Source: an uncultured Draconibacterium sp.
Lineage (GTDB): Bacteria > Bacteroidota > Bacteroidia > Bacteroidales > Prolixibacteraceae
Assembly: GCF_963675585.1 (NCBI RefSeq)
Contig: NZ_OY776414.1
Coordinates: 1,715,001-1,779,000, forward strand
Reading direction: 5' to 3'
DNA: 64,000 nucleotides
This document shows positions 50,915 to 60,283 of the stretch, in pieces. The translations under genes and the position numbers were made by a program. Under the pieces are notes generated by a model that was not told the origin of the DNA, did no database searches, and saw only the letters and a list, made by a program, of their open reading frames with translations. The stretch's first letter is position 1. Each line of letters begins with the position of its first letter.

Positions 50915-51769
50915 TTATATAGAATAATTTATAAAAATCCAGTCAACAAACCGTTCAAACCAAGTATCGACCGGAAGATTTTTTGTGCTCCCAACAAAGC
51001 CATGATTACCATTTTGGTATATATGCATTTCAACAGGCTGATTCGCGTCAATCCACATATTATAAAATTTCAGGCTGTGCTGAATAGGCACCATATCATC
51101 GTCGCTGGCTGCGCATATAAATAGCGGGGTTCTGTCATTGGGAACGTTCGAACCGATTACAAGACCTTCGTAACCATAAGTTGAAGCTACAAAATTCGGG
51201 CGGTTATAATCTGTTGCACTTAATGCAACTGACATTGCGATTGTGCCACCGGCAGATGAACCTTCTATTCCTATCCTTTCTGTATCAATATTGTATTCTG
51301 CTGCGTGATTGCGAACATATTCAATAGCCATTAAACCATCCTGGGTTGCAAGTGGCACAACAGGTGCACACACAGAATCCATTAATTTGGAATCCTTCTC
51401 CATCAGCATTTTCTTAAGATAAGGCTTATCAGGATCTTCATGAACTAATCTGTATTTTAAAACAAATGCGGTTATTCCTTTATCATTTAACCATTTTGCA
51501 AGTGTAACCCCTTCTGCTTCATAAGAAAGAAAATGGAAGGCTCCTCCCGGGGCAATAATAACAGCTATTCCATTCGGGTTTTCTGGCAAGAAGGCTGTAA
51601 TTGTCGGCTGTGTCACATCTTTTATATATATGCCTTTTTGCTCCTTCCAGTCCCAACTTTCAGAACCTGGAGCTACTCCTGGGTATAAACGGATAACTTC
51701 CTGGGAATAAAGATTTAAAGTTGTTGCCAGCAAACTTAACCCAATAAAGTAAAAAATATTTTTTTTCAT
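50915..51769 (-). CDS. Secreted alpha/beta-hydrolase esterase (xylan acetylesterase-like), paralogue 1
   Basis: 284 residues with a signal peptide to ~22. The mature start IRLYPGVAPGSESWDWKEQ is shared with the protein at 55935-56792. Motifs are IIAPGGAF (oxyanion), nucleophile Ser172 in EGSSAGG, an Asp in ASDDDMVP (~223-225) and His256 in NGNHGF. Family members linked to xylan clusters are acetyl esterases or feruloyl esterases of the BD-FAE type. It is followed by the DUF5009 acyltransferase after 106 bp and preceded by a 196-bp gap that contains no clear promoter. Precise acyl group unknown. Confidence 0.86.
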   Translation of the reverse strand: MKKNIFYFIGLSLLATTLNLYSQEVIRLYPGVAPGSESWDWKEQKGIYIKDVTQPTITAFLPENPNGIAVIIAPGGAFHFLSYEAEGVTLAKWLNDKGITAFVLKYRLVHEDPDKPYLKKMLMEKDSKLMDSVCAPVVPLATQDGLMAIEYVRNHAAEYNIDTERIGIEGSSAGGTIAMSVALSATDYNRPNFVASTYGYEGLVIGSNVPNDRTPLFICAASDDDMVPIQHSLKFYNMWIDANQPVEMHIYQNGNHGFVGSTKNLPVDTWFERFVDWIFINYSI

Positions 51770-51965
51770 AGTTATGTTTTTAAAGTATTATAAAATATTC
51801 ACCCTATGTCTTTTTATAAAGGATAACAGGTTTTAATTATGTCTGGCTGCCGCCTAGGTCGACTCAACCTGATTCATGTCCTTAGCAGAGGAGTCGAAGA
51901 TAAGGTCAGGCAAGAAAAAGTGTAATAAATTAATCAACATTGGATATTCATATACTATGCTTTTT

Positions 51966-54248
51966 TTACTTTACCCAATTTAACCCGGCTTTGTTTACAT
52001 CCTGAGAATTGGTTCCAATTTGAATAACAAACTCTCCAGGTTCCCAATCATATTTTAATTCACTATTGTAAAATTTCAGGTCGTTAGTAGTTACTTCGAA
52101 AGTGACAGTTTTTTTCTCACCCGGCTCAAGCATCACCTTTTTAGAATTTTTCAATTCTTTAACCGGTCTTGAAATACTAGCTACCGGATCAGAAATGTAT
52201 AGTTGAACAACCTCTTCCCCGGCCCTGTCGCCGGTGTTAGTCAAAGTAACTTTAGCTATAAGTTTATCATTCCCTTCAAGGTTAGATTTATTAAGTTCAA
52301 TATCACTGTATTTAAACGATGTATAACTTAATCCATAACCAAACGGATAAACGGGTTCATTTGAAATATCCAGGTATTTAGAGGTGAATTTATTATTCTC
52401 ATCAAATGGTCGGCCTGTATTTTTATGGTTGTAATAAACAGGAATCTGTCCCACACTTCTTGGAAAAGTCATGGTCAGTTTTCCCGAAGGATTGTAATCG
52501 CCGAATAAAACATCGGCAATTGCATTGCCACCGGCAGTTCCGGGTGCCCATGCTTCCAGAATAGCAGGTACATTTTCACTTTCCCAATCAATAGTGAGTG
52601 GTCGGCCATTGAGCAATACCAATACCACAGGTTTTCCTGTTTTTAAGAGCGTTTTTAATAGATTTCGCTGACTTTCAGGGATGCTAATATCTGCCCTGCT
52701 GGATGCTTCTCCCGACATTGCCGTTGACTCACCCAATACCGCAACAATAACATCGGCATCAGCAGAAACTGCAAGAGCCTCATCAATAAGTACTTCCGGA
52801 GAACGTTCATCCACAACCATTTTTTCGCCCATAAACATGGCAAATGGCGAACTCAGGCTCTTTCTCAGATTAGGTTCATTTGTTAAATTGGCGCCTATTG
52901 CGCTAAGTACTTCAACATCGTCTCCTCCAACACTTTTGATACCTTCAACGATGGAAGGAACAATATCCCGGTTACGATACATAACCCAGGCACCTAACAA
53001 ATCTCCCGTTGCTTTTGCCAAAGGGCCAACAACGGCAATTTTCCCTTCCTTTTTGAGAGGCAAAATATTGTTATCGTTCTTCAACAATACCATAGATCGG
53101 GCTGCAAGTTCACGGGCAGCCTCCAGGTTTTCATCTGTCAAAACTTCATTTTTCAACCGGTTCTCATCCAAATAACGGTACGGATCTTCAAATAAACCCA
53201 GTTTGAATTTTGCCTCCAAAACACGGCGGCACGCCTGGTCGATTTGCTCCATCGAAACCAGTCCATCGTCCAGCGATTCTTTTAATGTGCCAATAAAACC
53301 CAAACCCTGCATATCCTTATCGATACCTGCCTTAAGAGCCAGTGCTGAAACTGTTTTTAAATCGCCCAGTCCATGGTAAGCCATTTCATTAATCGAGGTA
53401 TAATCTGTTACTACAAAACCATCAAAACCCCAACGGTCGCGAAGCACGTCGGTCATTAACCACTTGTTTCCGGTTGCCGGAATACCATCAACCAGGTTAA
53501 AAGAGGACATGGCACTACCAGCACCTTCGTCGAACGCAGCTTTGTAAGGTTCCATATAACCATTAAACATACTCAGGTGACTCATATCTACGGTATTGTA
53601 ATCGCGACCCGCTTCGGAAGCACCGTACAAGGCAAAGTGTTTAACACATGCCATTATGGTATTATTTTTTGAAAGATCGCCGCCCTGATAGCCACGTACC
53701 ATTGCTTTAGCAACCTGCGAGCCCCACCAGGGATCTTCGCCCGATCCCTCAGAAACCCGGCCCCAACGGGGATCACGAGCTATATCTACCATTGGAGAGT
53801 AAGTCCAGCAAACACCTGAAGCACTGGCTTCTTTGGCTGCAATTTGTGCACTACGTTCAATGAGATCAGTATCCCACGAACACGACAATGCCAAGGGAAT
53901 TGGAAAAATCGTTTTGTAACCGTGTATAACATCAAGGCCAATTAAAACCGGAATCTTCAAACGCGACTCCATTGCGGCATCCTGGATTTTCTTTATCGAT
54001 TCAAAAGAAGAACCTCCGGTTGCACCTATTTCGCCCTTTTTAATTGCAATCAACTGCCCTTCTCCACCACCTCCTAATACAGCTCCTGTATTACCGGATG
54101 ACAAATTAATCTGCCCCAGTTTTTCTTCCAATGTCATTTTCTGAAGAAGATTGGATACAAATTTGTCCATATCATCCTGCCCATTAGAGGTAAAAACACT
54201 TGCCACCAAAAGCATAAAACTTACTAAATACTTCTTATTATTAATCAT
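51966..54248 (-). CDS. bglX: GH3 beta-glucosidase/beta-xylosidase, BglX type
   Basis: The open frame runs to 54305, but the ATG at 54248 (MINNKKYLVSFMLL) starts a normal signal peptide, so I choose 760 residues; the longer form would overlap the upstream GH43 gene. GH3 motifs are LDVIHGYKTIFPIPLA, DIARDPRWGRVSEGSGEDP, CVKHFALYG and nucleophile Asp282 in VVTDYTSINEM. The second domain has VVLVLLNGRPLTIDWE and the Fn3-like domain ends the chain (~660-750). BglX enzymes are periplasmic and trim beta-linked glucose, galactose or xylose from oligosaccharides. It lies 7 bp after GH43 and 196 bp before the esterase. Confidence 0.93.
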   Translation of the reverse strand: MINNKKYLVSFMLLVASVFTSNGQDDMDKFVSNLLQKMTLEEKLGQINLSSGNTGAVLGGGGEGQLIAIKKGEIGATGGSSFESIKKIQDAAMESRLKIPVLIGLDVIHGYKTIFPIPLALSCSWDTDLIERSAQIAAKEASASGVCWTYSPMVDIARDPRWGRVSEGSGEDPWWGSQVAKAMVRGYQGGDLSKNNTIMACVKHFALYGASEAGRDYNTVDMSHLSMFNGYMEPYKAAFDEGAGSAMSSFNLVDGIPATGNKWLMTDVLRDRWGFDGFVVTDYTSINEMAYHGLGDLKTVSALALKAGIDKDMQGLGFIGTLKESLDDGLVSMEQIDQACRRVLEAKFKLGLFEDPYRYLDENRLKNEVLTDENLEAARELAARSMVLLKNDNNILPLKKEGKIAVVGPLAKATGDLLGAWVMYRNRDIVPSIVEGIKSVGGDDVEVLSAIGANLTNEPNLRKSLSSPFAMFMGEKMVVDERSPEVLIDEALAVSADADVIVAVLGESTAMSGEASSRADISIPESQRNLLKTLLKTGKPVVLVLLNGRPLTIDWESENVPAILEAWAPGTAGGNAIADVLFGDYNPSGKLTMTFPRSVGQIPVYYNHKNTGRPFDENNKFTSKYLDISNEPVYPFGYGLSYTSFKYSDIELNKSNLEGNDKLIAKVTLTNTGDRAGEEVVQLYISDPVASISRPVKELKNSKKVMLEPGEKKTVTFEVTTNDLKFYNSELKYDWEPGEFVIQIGTNSQDVNKAGLNWVK

Positions 54249-54255
54249 TTCTATT

Positions 54256-55899
54256 TTATTTTGAATATTCTTTTCCTTTGTATTCGAACCAGTCAAAATC
54301 GGCATTTACGGTACTTTTTTGACCATTTCCGGAAGCAAACATTCCAACATAAACTCCGGTATAACCGCCTACTGTTTCCGAGCTCAAATAGGAAGTAATA
54401 ACCGAATCCACCTCTTTAAAGGCATCTTCTCCCTGTGCAAATAGGAATCTGAGATTATTTGTATCGCCCTCAATTCGAAGCTTAACCGTACCGGGCTTCA
54501 ATGAAAATGCTTCAGACTTATAAATATTGGTCCCAAACTGTAGTTGAACCTGAACCACTCTTTCATTTTCTACCTTTTTTATCGAGAAATCGAAGTGCGT
54601 CCCATTGTTTACCAGTGTAATTCCAGCCTCTTCATTTTCGGTATTTGGATTGAAATCGAGACTAGTTGTGGCACTGAAATCGATGTGCTGCAATCTTCTT
54701 CCCACAAAGGTTGGCGAACCACTTTCACCTATATTGTTTGAAGCTCCTTTGAGGCGTAAATACCCCTTTCGTTCGGTAAGCGAATAATTATCTGAAACAG
54801 GTGTTTGAATATAATTCCAGTTTAATCCAAGTTCTGAATTGTCAAAAGTGGCGCGTGCTGGTTCCTGAGGTGTTGCAACAAGAGGCAAAGTCGGACAATA
54901 CATTTCCAATGTAGCTGTTCCATTCCCGTTTACAACTGGCCATCCGTTTGTAGGCCAGGTCACAGGAACCAGACATGTTTCTCTACCTAAGGTATGATGA
55001 AATCCTCTAACTCTATTCCCAATTAAGCGATAACCATGAAAAGCCATCCACCAGGAACCGTCGTGTGCATGGATAATATCTGCATGCCCGATTCCATGAA
55101 GCTCGTTGAGCTGACCTGCAGCATTTTCGTGTGCTAAAACCGGATTGGCCGGATTACTGATATAAGGTCCCTCTATATTAAGCGCTCGCGCCATGGTAAC
55201 ATGATGGCCTTCTGCCGTTCCTCCTTCTGCACCCAGCAAATAGTAGTATCCATCCTTTTTATAAATATGAGGTCCTTCCAACGCCGAACCGCCATCACCG
55301 TACCAAAGCTTATGGCCTTCATCTAGAATTTTACCGGTTTCCAAATCAATTTCGTAAACCATAAAAAACGAGTTGATGATATAGGTCTTGCCATCATCAT
55401 CAAAAAACAAATCAGGATCAATACCACGCATATCTACCCAAATCGGGTCAGACCACGGACCGGCAGGATTTTTAGCAGTAACGTAGAAATTACCACCTCC
55501 TTCTCCGAAATTGGTAGTTATCATGTAAAATGTACCCTTGTGATATTGAATATTCGGTGCAAAAATATTTATGGGCTTGGGCAGCTGATCTTCACGATCG
55601 ATACAATAGCCGATTTTCTCCCAGTTCACCAAATCCTTGCTGTGGAAAACAGGAACACCCGGAAAATATTCCATGGTACTTGTAACCAGATAATAATCGT
55701 CTCCAACCCTGCATACGCTTGGATCGGGGTAGAATGCCTTAATAACAGGATTCTTGTATGTTACCTCCGATTGAGGAACAGCAACAACATTATACGGGGT
55801 GATATAATCCTCTTTCTCCAATAAATTCTTTTTACTTTGACCGAATGAGAAAGTATAGACCGATAGCAGTAAAATCAGGATTAGTGTTAATTTTTTCAT
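54256..55899 (-). CDS. GH43 beta-xylosidase-type enzyme with C2 beta-sandwich (paralogue)
   Basis: 547 residues with a signal peptide to ~20. The propeller has Asp59 in AFYPDPSVCRVGDDYYLV, Asp161 in RGIDPDLFFDDDG and Glu208 in LEGPHIYKKDG. The XynB-like C-terminal domain (~350-547) has FVGRRLQHIDFSATTSLDF and ends FDWFEYKG. It shares FPGVPVFHSKDLVNW with 31029-32789, so the two operons each hold a XynB-type GH43. The likely product is xylose or arabinose from decorated xylo-oligosaccharides. Spacing to the BglX start is 7 bp. Confidence 0.93.
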   Translation of the reverse strand: MKKLTLILILLLSVYTFSFGQSKKNLLEKEDYITPYNVVAVPQSEVTYKNPVIKAFYPDPSVCRVGDDYYLVTSTMEYFPGVPVFHSKDLVNWEKIGYCIDREDQLPKPINIFAPNIQYHKGTFYMITTNFGEGGGNFYVTAKNPAGPWSDPIWVDMRGIDPDLFFDDDGKTYIINSFFMVYEIDLETGKILDEGHKLWYGDGGSALEGPHIYKKDGYYYLLGAEGGTAEGHHVTMARALNIEGPYISNPANPVLAHENAAGQLNELHGIGHADIIHAHDGSWWMAFHGYRLIGNRVRGFHHTLGRETCLVPVTWPTNGWPVVNGNGTATLEMYCPTLPLVATPQEPARATFDNSELGLNWNYIQTPVSDNYSLTERKGYLRLKGASNNIGESGSPTFVGRRLQHIDFSATTSLDFNPNTENEEAGITLVNNGTHFDFSIKKVENERVVQVQLQFGTNIYKSEAFSLKPGTVKLRIEGDTNNLRFLFAQGEDAFKEVDSVITSYLSSETVGGYTGVYVGMFASGNGQKSTVNADFDWFEYKGKEYSK

Positions 55900-55934
55900 G
55901 ACATGTTATGTATTTATTTTTCTGAACTATCTAA

Positions 55935-56792
55935 TCACTGTAAATTCAACCATTCGATAAACTGTTCTGTCCAGTTATCTACCGGCAGTCCTTGCTTTTT
56001 CATTCCAAATCCGTGCTCCCCTTTTTGAAACATATGCAGTTCAGTCGCTTTTTGAACAGTCACCCATTTGTTGTATAAGGCAGTGGCGTGTGTATGAAAT
56101 CCAAAGCCATCATCCGTAGTACATGCAATAAACATAGGCGGAGCATCAGCCGGAACAGGATTTTTGGAATAGTAGCCAACGTAAGGATAAATCGGTGCTA
56201 CAAAAGCAGGACGACTATCCGCATCATAAGTAAAAGCAACTCCTGAGGTTACGGTTCCACCGGCGGAAAAGCCCATAATACCAATTGAATCGGGATTTAA
56301 ATTGTACTCAGAGGCATGCTGTTTTACATATTTAATTGCAGTTCTGCCATCTTCTAATGCCATTTCAATAATGGGTTGAATTGATTTGGCATGTTCTTCC
56401 GATCCGATTTTTCGATCAGCAATTTCTTTGGCTAAATCATTTGTTTTTAAATGATCGAGACGGTATTTTAAAATAAAAACAGTTATTCCCTTAACATTTA
56501 ACCACTTTGCAACATCATAACCTTCGTTAGCTATCGATAGCATACAAAAAGCCCCTCCCGGACATACAACAACAGCCTTTCCTGTGGCAATTTCAGCTTC
56601 CGGTTCAAAAACAGTTAATGTAGGATCAACCACATTATACACTAAAGGGAAACCTCCTCCAAGTTCGGTTTCTTCCCAGTCCCAGTCTTCCGAGCCCGGT
56701 GCTTTACCTTCGTACAAACGAATAATTTCCTGAGCATACAATCCATTAATTCCTGAAATTATTACGATAAGAATTATAATTATCTTTTTCAT
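55935..56792 (-). CDS. Secreted alpha/beta-hydrolase esterase (xylan acetylesterase-like), paralogue 2
   Basis: The frame opens at 56837, but the ATG at 56792 begins a proper signal peptide (MKKIIIILIVIISGINGLYA), so I take 285 residues. IRLYEGKAPGSEDWDWEE matches its paralogue at 50915. Motifs are VVCPGGAF, Ser176 in GFSAGG, an acidic stretch CTTDDGFG and His260 in GEHGFG. An insertion (LGGGFPLVYNVVD) separates it from paralogue 1. It lies 31 bp after GH2 and 35 bp before GH43. A deacetylase role on xylan or galactan is likely from context; aryl ester cleavage cannot be ruled out. Confidence 0.86.
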   Translation of the reverse strand: MKKIIIILIVIISGINGLYAQEIIRLYEGKAPGSEDWDWEETELGGGFPLVYNVVDPTLTVFEPEAEIATGKAVVVCPGGAFCMLSIANEGYDVAKWLNVKGITVFILKYRLDHLKTNDLAKEIADRKIGSEEHAKSIQPIIEMALEDGRTAIKYVKQHASEYNLNPDSIGIMGFSAGGTVTSGVAFTYDADSRPAFVAPIYPYVGYYSKNPVPADAPPMFIACTTDDGFGFHTHATALYNKWVTVQKATELHMFQKGEHGFGMKKQGLPVDNWTEQFIEWLNLQ

Positions 56793-56823
56793 TTTCTTTT
56801 TTTTGATGATGAAATTTTTGATA

Positions 56824-59352
56824 CTATTGAACAACAAGCTTTAACTCTCCTGTTTTTAAACCGTCGGAACTAACCGTTATGGTAATTTCGCCTGCTGTTA
56901 TAAACGGACGGATGATTGCCTGTGCCTTCCCCCTGAAAGTATTAATCTCTGAATTATTTACGCTTGCCATATCACTTGGATTGGCATTTCCGGATGCGAT
57001 AAGTTCTCCATTGCCGGATACGTCAATTTTAATTTTCACGGGATTTTGCACAATCAACTGTCCGTTTTCATCAAGCACCTCAATTTTTACAAATGAAAGG
57101 TCATTGCGGTCTGCTTTGATTGTTTCACTGTCGGCAGTTAACCTTATGGCTGATGCTTCTCCGGGTGTCGACAAAATTTTGCGGGCAATCTCTTTACCAT
57201 CTTCCAGGGCAATAGCTGTAAGCGTACCCGGCTGATATGAAACCTGAAACTCTGCAATATGCTGGTCTCCTTCAGTGATAGTTTTTTCGCCTATAGCCTT
57301 ACCATTTAATTCGAGTTTAACATTTGATGCTTTGGTGAATACACGCACTTTCAAAGGTTTGCCTTCACTTCCTTTCCAGTTCCAAACAGGTAATTCTTTA
57401 GGCCATCCCCAGGGAGAAATATCCTCAACCATACCTTCAGGAATAGGTTCGTGAACATTCACCTCCAACAAACTTCTATCCCACAATATATCGCGGTAAA
57501 GTCCTTGTGGTTTTTTATCGCCCATTAAATCCAAATCGCCGCACCACGAAAGAAAGGCAGGCCAGGTAGGCGATGACATTTGCGCCATCATATCGAATAC
57601 CAAATCAGGATTTATGCTTTCCGGAATACCATCCATGGCTTGAAACGACCTCTTATCGATATCCTCTGGTTTTTTATAGCTTGAACTGCCCACTGAAACT
57701 TCACCGATGTAGTCCATGGCCGTCCAAACAAAATCACCAATTACATAAGGTAACTTTTCAGCTGCCGTCCAATAATTGTATGCTTCTTTTGGATAGGATT
57801 CTGAAGCATAAATAACCCTTTCAGGATATTTATTATGATCTGATTCATAAGCTGCTTCCATGTAGTTGTATCCGGCAACATCAACAACATCAAAATAATC
57901 TTTTGAGTTTTTCCATCCACCATGAATCAAAAAATTGGGAACACCTTCGGTTGTTACACGAGTATCATCCAACTCCTTGACCTTAGCAGCCAGTTTTTCA
58001 CCAATTTTTACACCCTCTGCAATGCTCTTTTTAGGAATTTCATTTCCGATACTCCACATGATAATACTTGGATGATTCCTGCCTCTCAATATCATGTTGG
58101 TTAAATCACTTTCCCAGTAGTTGTTGAAAAAACGGTGGTAGTCATTTTTATTTTTATAGCTGTCCCACATATCGGTAAACTCAGTAATTACCAATATTCC
58201 AATCTCGTCACAAGCATTTAAAAATGATTCCGATAATGGATTATGAGAAGAACGAATGGCGTTGTAGCCGTTTTCTTTCATCAATTCAACTTCCCGTTGT
58301 TCAGCCCTATCGAAAGCGGCAGCTCCGAGATATCCGTTATCGTGATGCAAACAGCCTCCTTTTAGCAAAACCTGTTTCCCATTTAGTAAAAATCCTCTAT
58401 CAGCAGAGAACTCAATAGACCGAATTCCAAATTTTTGACTGTAAACATCTACCACTTTCTTCGCTACTTTAATAGTTACTTCAGCATTGTATAGTTCGGG
58501 CGATTCAAGTGACCACAAGGCCGGATCTTGAACGCTGATTTGATTCTTGCCAATTTTTTCTGAATTTGCTGGAAGTATAATTGTTTGAGTTGAAGAGCCG
58601 GCGACAACACCTTTATTATCTTTAAGGTTGACAGTTATTTCAGCTTCAACATCACTTCCCGTTTCATTATTGGCAGTTACTTCGATCTCAACCAAAGCAT
58701 GATTGGAGCTAACTTCAGGAGTCGTAATTTTTGTTCCCCACACGCCAACATGCACCGGATTAGTTACGATTAAATGCACATTACGGTATAAACCCGAGCC
58801 ACTGTACCAGCGCGAATTTGCCCCGATGTTATCCACTTTTACGGCAATGATATTTGGTTCTCCGGCAGGATTTAGCAACGAACTAATATCGAACCAAAAT
58901 GGAGTATATCCATTTTTATTAAAACCTGCTTTTTTATCGTTTACCCAAACATCGGTTTCCATGTAGGCACCATCAAATTTTAATACTACGTTTTTGCCTT
59001 CATCGGCTTTATCGAGTACAAAACTTTTTCGATACCAGCCTGTACCTCCAAGGGTTTGGCCTGTACCATTTCCATTTATTGCCTTGTTTGAGAAAGGACC
59101 AATTTGATCTTCCGAATCTTCTCCGGGCAAATCCATAATACTGAAATCGTGTGGAAGATCAACAGACATCCAGTTTGAATCGTCGAAATCCGATTTTTCT
59201 GCGCCAACAATACTGTCCCTAACAAATTTCCAGTCGTTATTAAACAGTCGTGTCCGTTCGGAAAAGTTTTCCTTTTGTGAATTTGTGCACGATAACATAA
59301 TCGTCCATACGAAAAGACTCAGTGGCAATATTTTAAACAAATATTTTTTCAT
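56824..59352 (-). CDS. GH2 beta-galactosidase-type glycosidase, lipoprotein
   Basis: 842 residues with lipobox Cys22 (MLSC). The sugar-binding jelly-roll (~35-205, WYRKSFVLDKADEG, GLYRNVHLIV), an Ig domain (~210-315), and the barrel (~318-600) are present. The acid/base is Glu438 in SIGNEIP and the nucleophile Glu518 in YASESYP. Further beta domains (DUF4982-like ~625-690 and an Ig-like domain to the end) follow. The family covers beta-galactosidase, beta-glucuronidase and beta-mannosidase; the barrel motifs and the extra domains fit beta-galactosidases of Bacteroidota clusters. It would act with GH42 on galactose side chains. Spacing: 45 bp after the SMP-30 gene. Confidence 0.91.
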   Translation of the reverse strand: MKKYLFKILPLSLFVWTIMLSCTNSQKENFSERTRLFNNDWKFVRDSIVGAEKSDFDDSNWMSVDLPHDFSIMDLPGEDSEDQIGPFSNKAINGNGTGQTLGGTGWYRKSFVLDKADEGKNVVLKFDGAYMETDVWVNDKKAGFNKNGYTPFWFDISSLLNPAGEPNIIAVKVDNIGANSRWYSGSGLYRNVHLIVTNPVHVGVWGTKITTPEVSSNHALVEIEVTANNETGSDVEAEITVNLKDNKGVVAGSSTQTIILPANSEKIGKNQISVQDPALWSLESPELYNAEVTIKVAKKVVDVYSQKFGIRSIEFSADRGFLLNGKQVLLKGGCLHHDNGYLGAAAFDRAEQREVELMKENGYNAIRSSHNPLSESFLNACDEIGILVITEFTDMWDSYKNKNDYHRFFNNYWESDLTNMILRGRNHPSIIMWSIGNEIPKKSIAEGVKIGEKLAAKVKELDDTRVTTEGVPNFLIHGGWKNSKDYFDVVDVAGYNYMEAAYESDHNKYPERVIYASESYPKEAYNYWTAAEKLPYVIGDFVWTAMDYIGEVSVGSSSYKKPEDIDKRSFQAMDGIPESINPDLVFDMMAQMSSPTWPAFLSWCGDLDLMGDKKPQGLYRDILWDRSLLEVNVHEPIPEGMVEDISPWGWPKELPVWNWKGSEGKPLKVRVFTKASNVKLELNGKAIGEKTITEGDQHIAEFQVSYQPGTLTAIALEDGKEIARKILSTPGEASAIRLTADSETIKADRNDLSFVKIEVLDENGQLIVQNPVKIKIDVSGNGELIASGNANPSDMASVNNSEINTFRGKAQAIIRPFITAGEITITVSSDGLKTGELKLVVQ

Positions 59353-59397
59353 ACTATTATAATTAATTTCGTTAGCAAAATTTTATCAAGGCTTGAA

Positions 59398-60267
59398 TCA
59401 GGGAGTACCAAATCCTTGAACACCAACCTGAATATATTCAATACTAGACCCTTTTTTGTTTACAGCAGCATTTTGATTTTTCAAATCCTCTTCGCTCAGT
59501 TCGTTGTGTGCGTCTACGGTAACCACAAATAAGAGGTCTCCATTTGGGCCCCCTAAAGTGCAAGCCAAGGGAGTCTTATCAAAATAGATTGTCTCGTGTA
59601 CTTGACCACCTTCTTTAACTCTGACAACAGCTCCCATGTGGGGTATGGCTGCCCAAACAGCTCCGTCCGTATCCATTGTTATACCATCCGGACCGCCCTC
59701 AAGATCGGCCCATACGTATCGGTTTTTCAAACTACCATCCGGGGCAATATCGAAGGCTAAAAGTTGTTTTGCGAAGGTATCGGCAACAATCAGCTGTTTT
59801 TGGTCTTGGGTAATTACCATCCCATTGGGGCAAATCATCCCATCAGCAACTTTCTTAAAGCTTCCATCTGGTCTTACCAAGGTAAGCCAGGCATCTACAG
59901 CCATTCCCGGCTTGTATTTCCTGACATCGTATCCATAACATCCAACATAAGCGTTGCCTTTGGCATCGACTACCATATCGTTTATACCCAATGCCGAATG
60001 GCTTAAATCTGCAAAAACTTCAAATTTGTCATCTTTTTGCTTTACTACTTTGACTGCTCCAGTTGCAATTAACAGATTGCCATCTGGTCCCCATCCTAAA
60101 CCTGAGGGAATAAAAGGGATATCTTCAACAAGTGTTGCGTTTCCATTCATATCCACATTTCGAACCTGTTTACCAAAAATATCGGAAAACCAAAGTTTAT
60201 TACCGCGCCATCGTGGGCTTTCTCCCCAAACAATACCTTCAAGCAATCTACTAATCTGCTTACTCAT
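59398..60267 (-). CDS. SMP-30/gluconolactonase family lactonase
   Basis: 289 residues without a signal peptide, hence cytoplasmic, unlike most neighbours. The metal-site residues of the six-bladed propeller fit SMP-30: Glu16 (WGESPRW), Asn96 (GINDMVVDAKGN), Asn148 (CPNGMV) and Asp194 (GGPDGITMD). Family members open aldonolactones made by sugar dehydrogenases, as in oxidative arabinose, xylose, fucose or galactose pathways. No matching sugar dehydrogenase or dehydratase is visible in the window, so the partner must be elsewhere. It lies 16 bp after the esterase gene and 45 bp before GH2. Confidence 0.9.
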   Translation of the reverse strand: MSKQISRLLEGIVWGESPRWRGNKLWFSDIFGKQVRNVDMNGNATLVEDIPFIPSGLGWGPDGNLLIATGAVKVVKQKDDKFEVFADLSHSALGINDMVVDAKGNAYVGCYGYDVRKYKPGMAVDAWLTLVRPDGSFKKVADGMICPNGMVITQDQKQLIVADTFAKQLLAFDIAPDGSLKNRYVWADLEGGPDGITMDTDGAVWAAIPHMGAVVRVKEGGQVHETIYFDKTPLACTLGGPNGDLLFVVTVDAHNELSEEDLKNQNAAVNKKGSSIEYIQVGVQGFGTP

Positions 60268-60283
60268 TTTCGCTTCACTTCAT

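Noticed and set aside
51859-51897. TCGACTC ... GAGTCGA inverted repeat in the 196-bp gap before the esterase
   Set aside because: Only 7-bp arms with a 25-nt loop and no T-run; too weak to call a terminator or operator, and it does not match the 68-bp repeat.
54249-54305. Longer start for the BglX-type GH3 (at 54305)
   Set aside because: The extra 19 residues overlap the upstream gene and precede a proper signal peptide; the ATG at 54248 is the better start.
56793-56837. Longer start for the esterase (at 56837)
   Set aside because: It overlaps the end of GH2 and adds 15 Lys/Asn-rich residues in front of a normal signal peptide.
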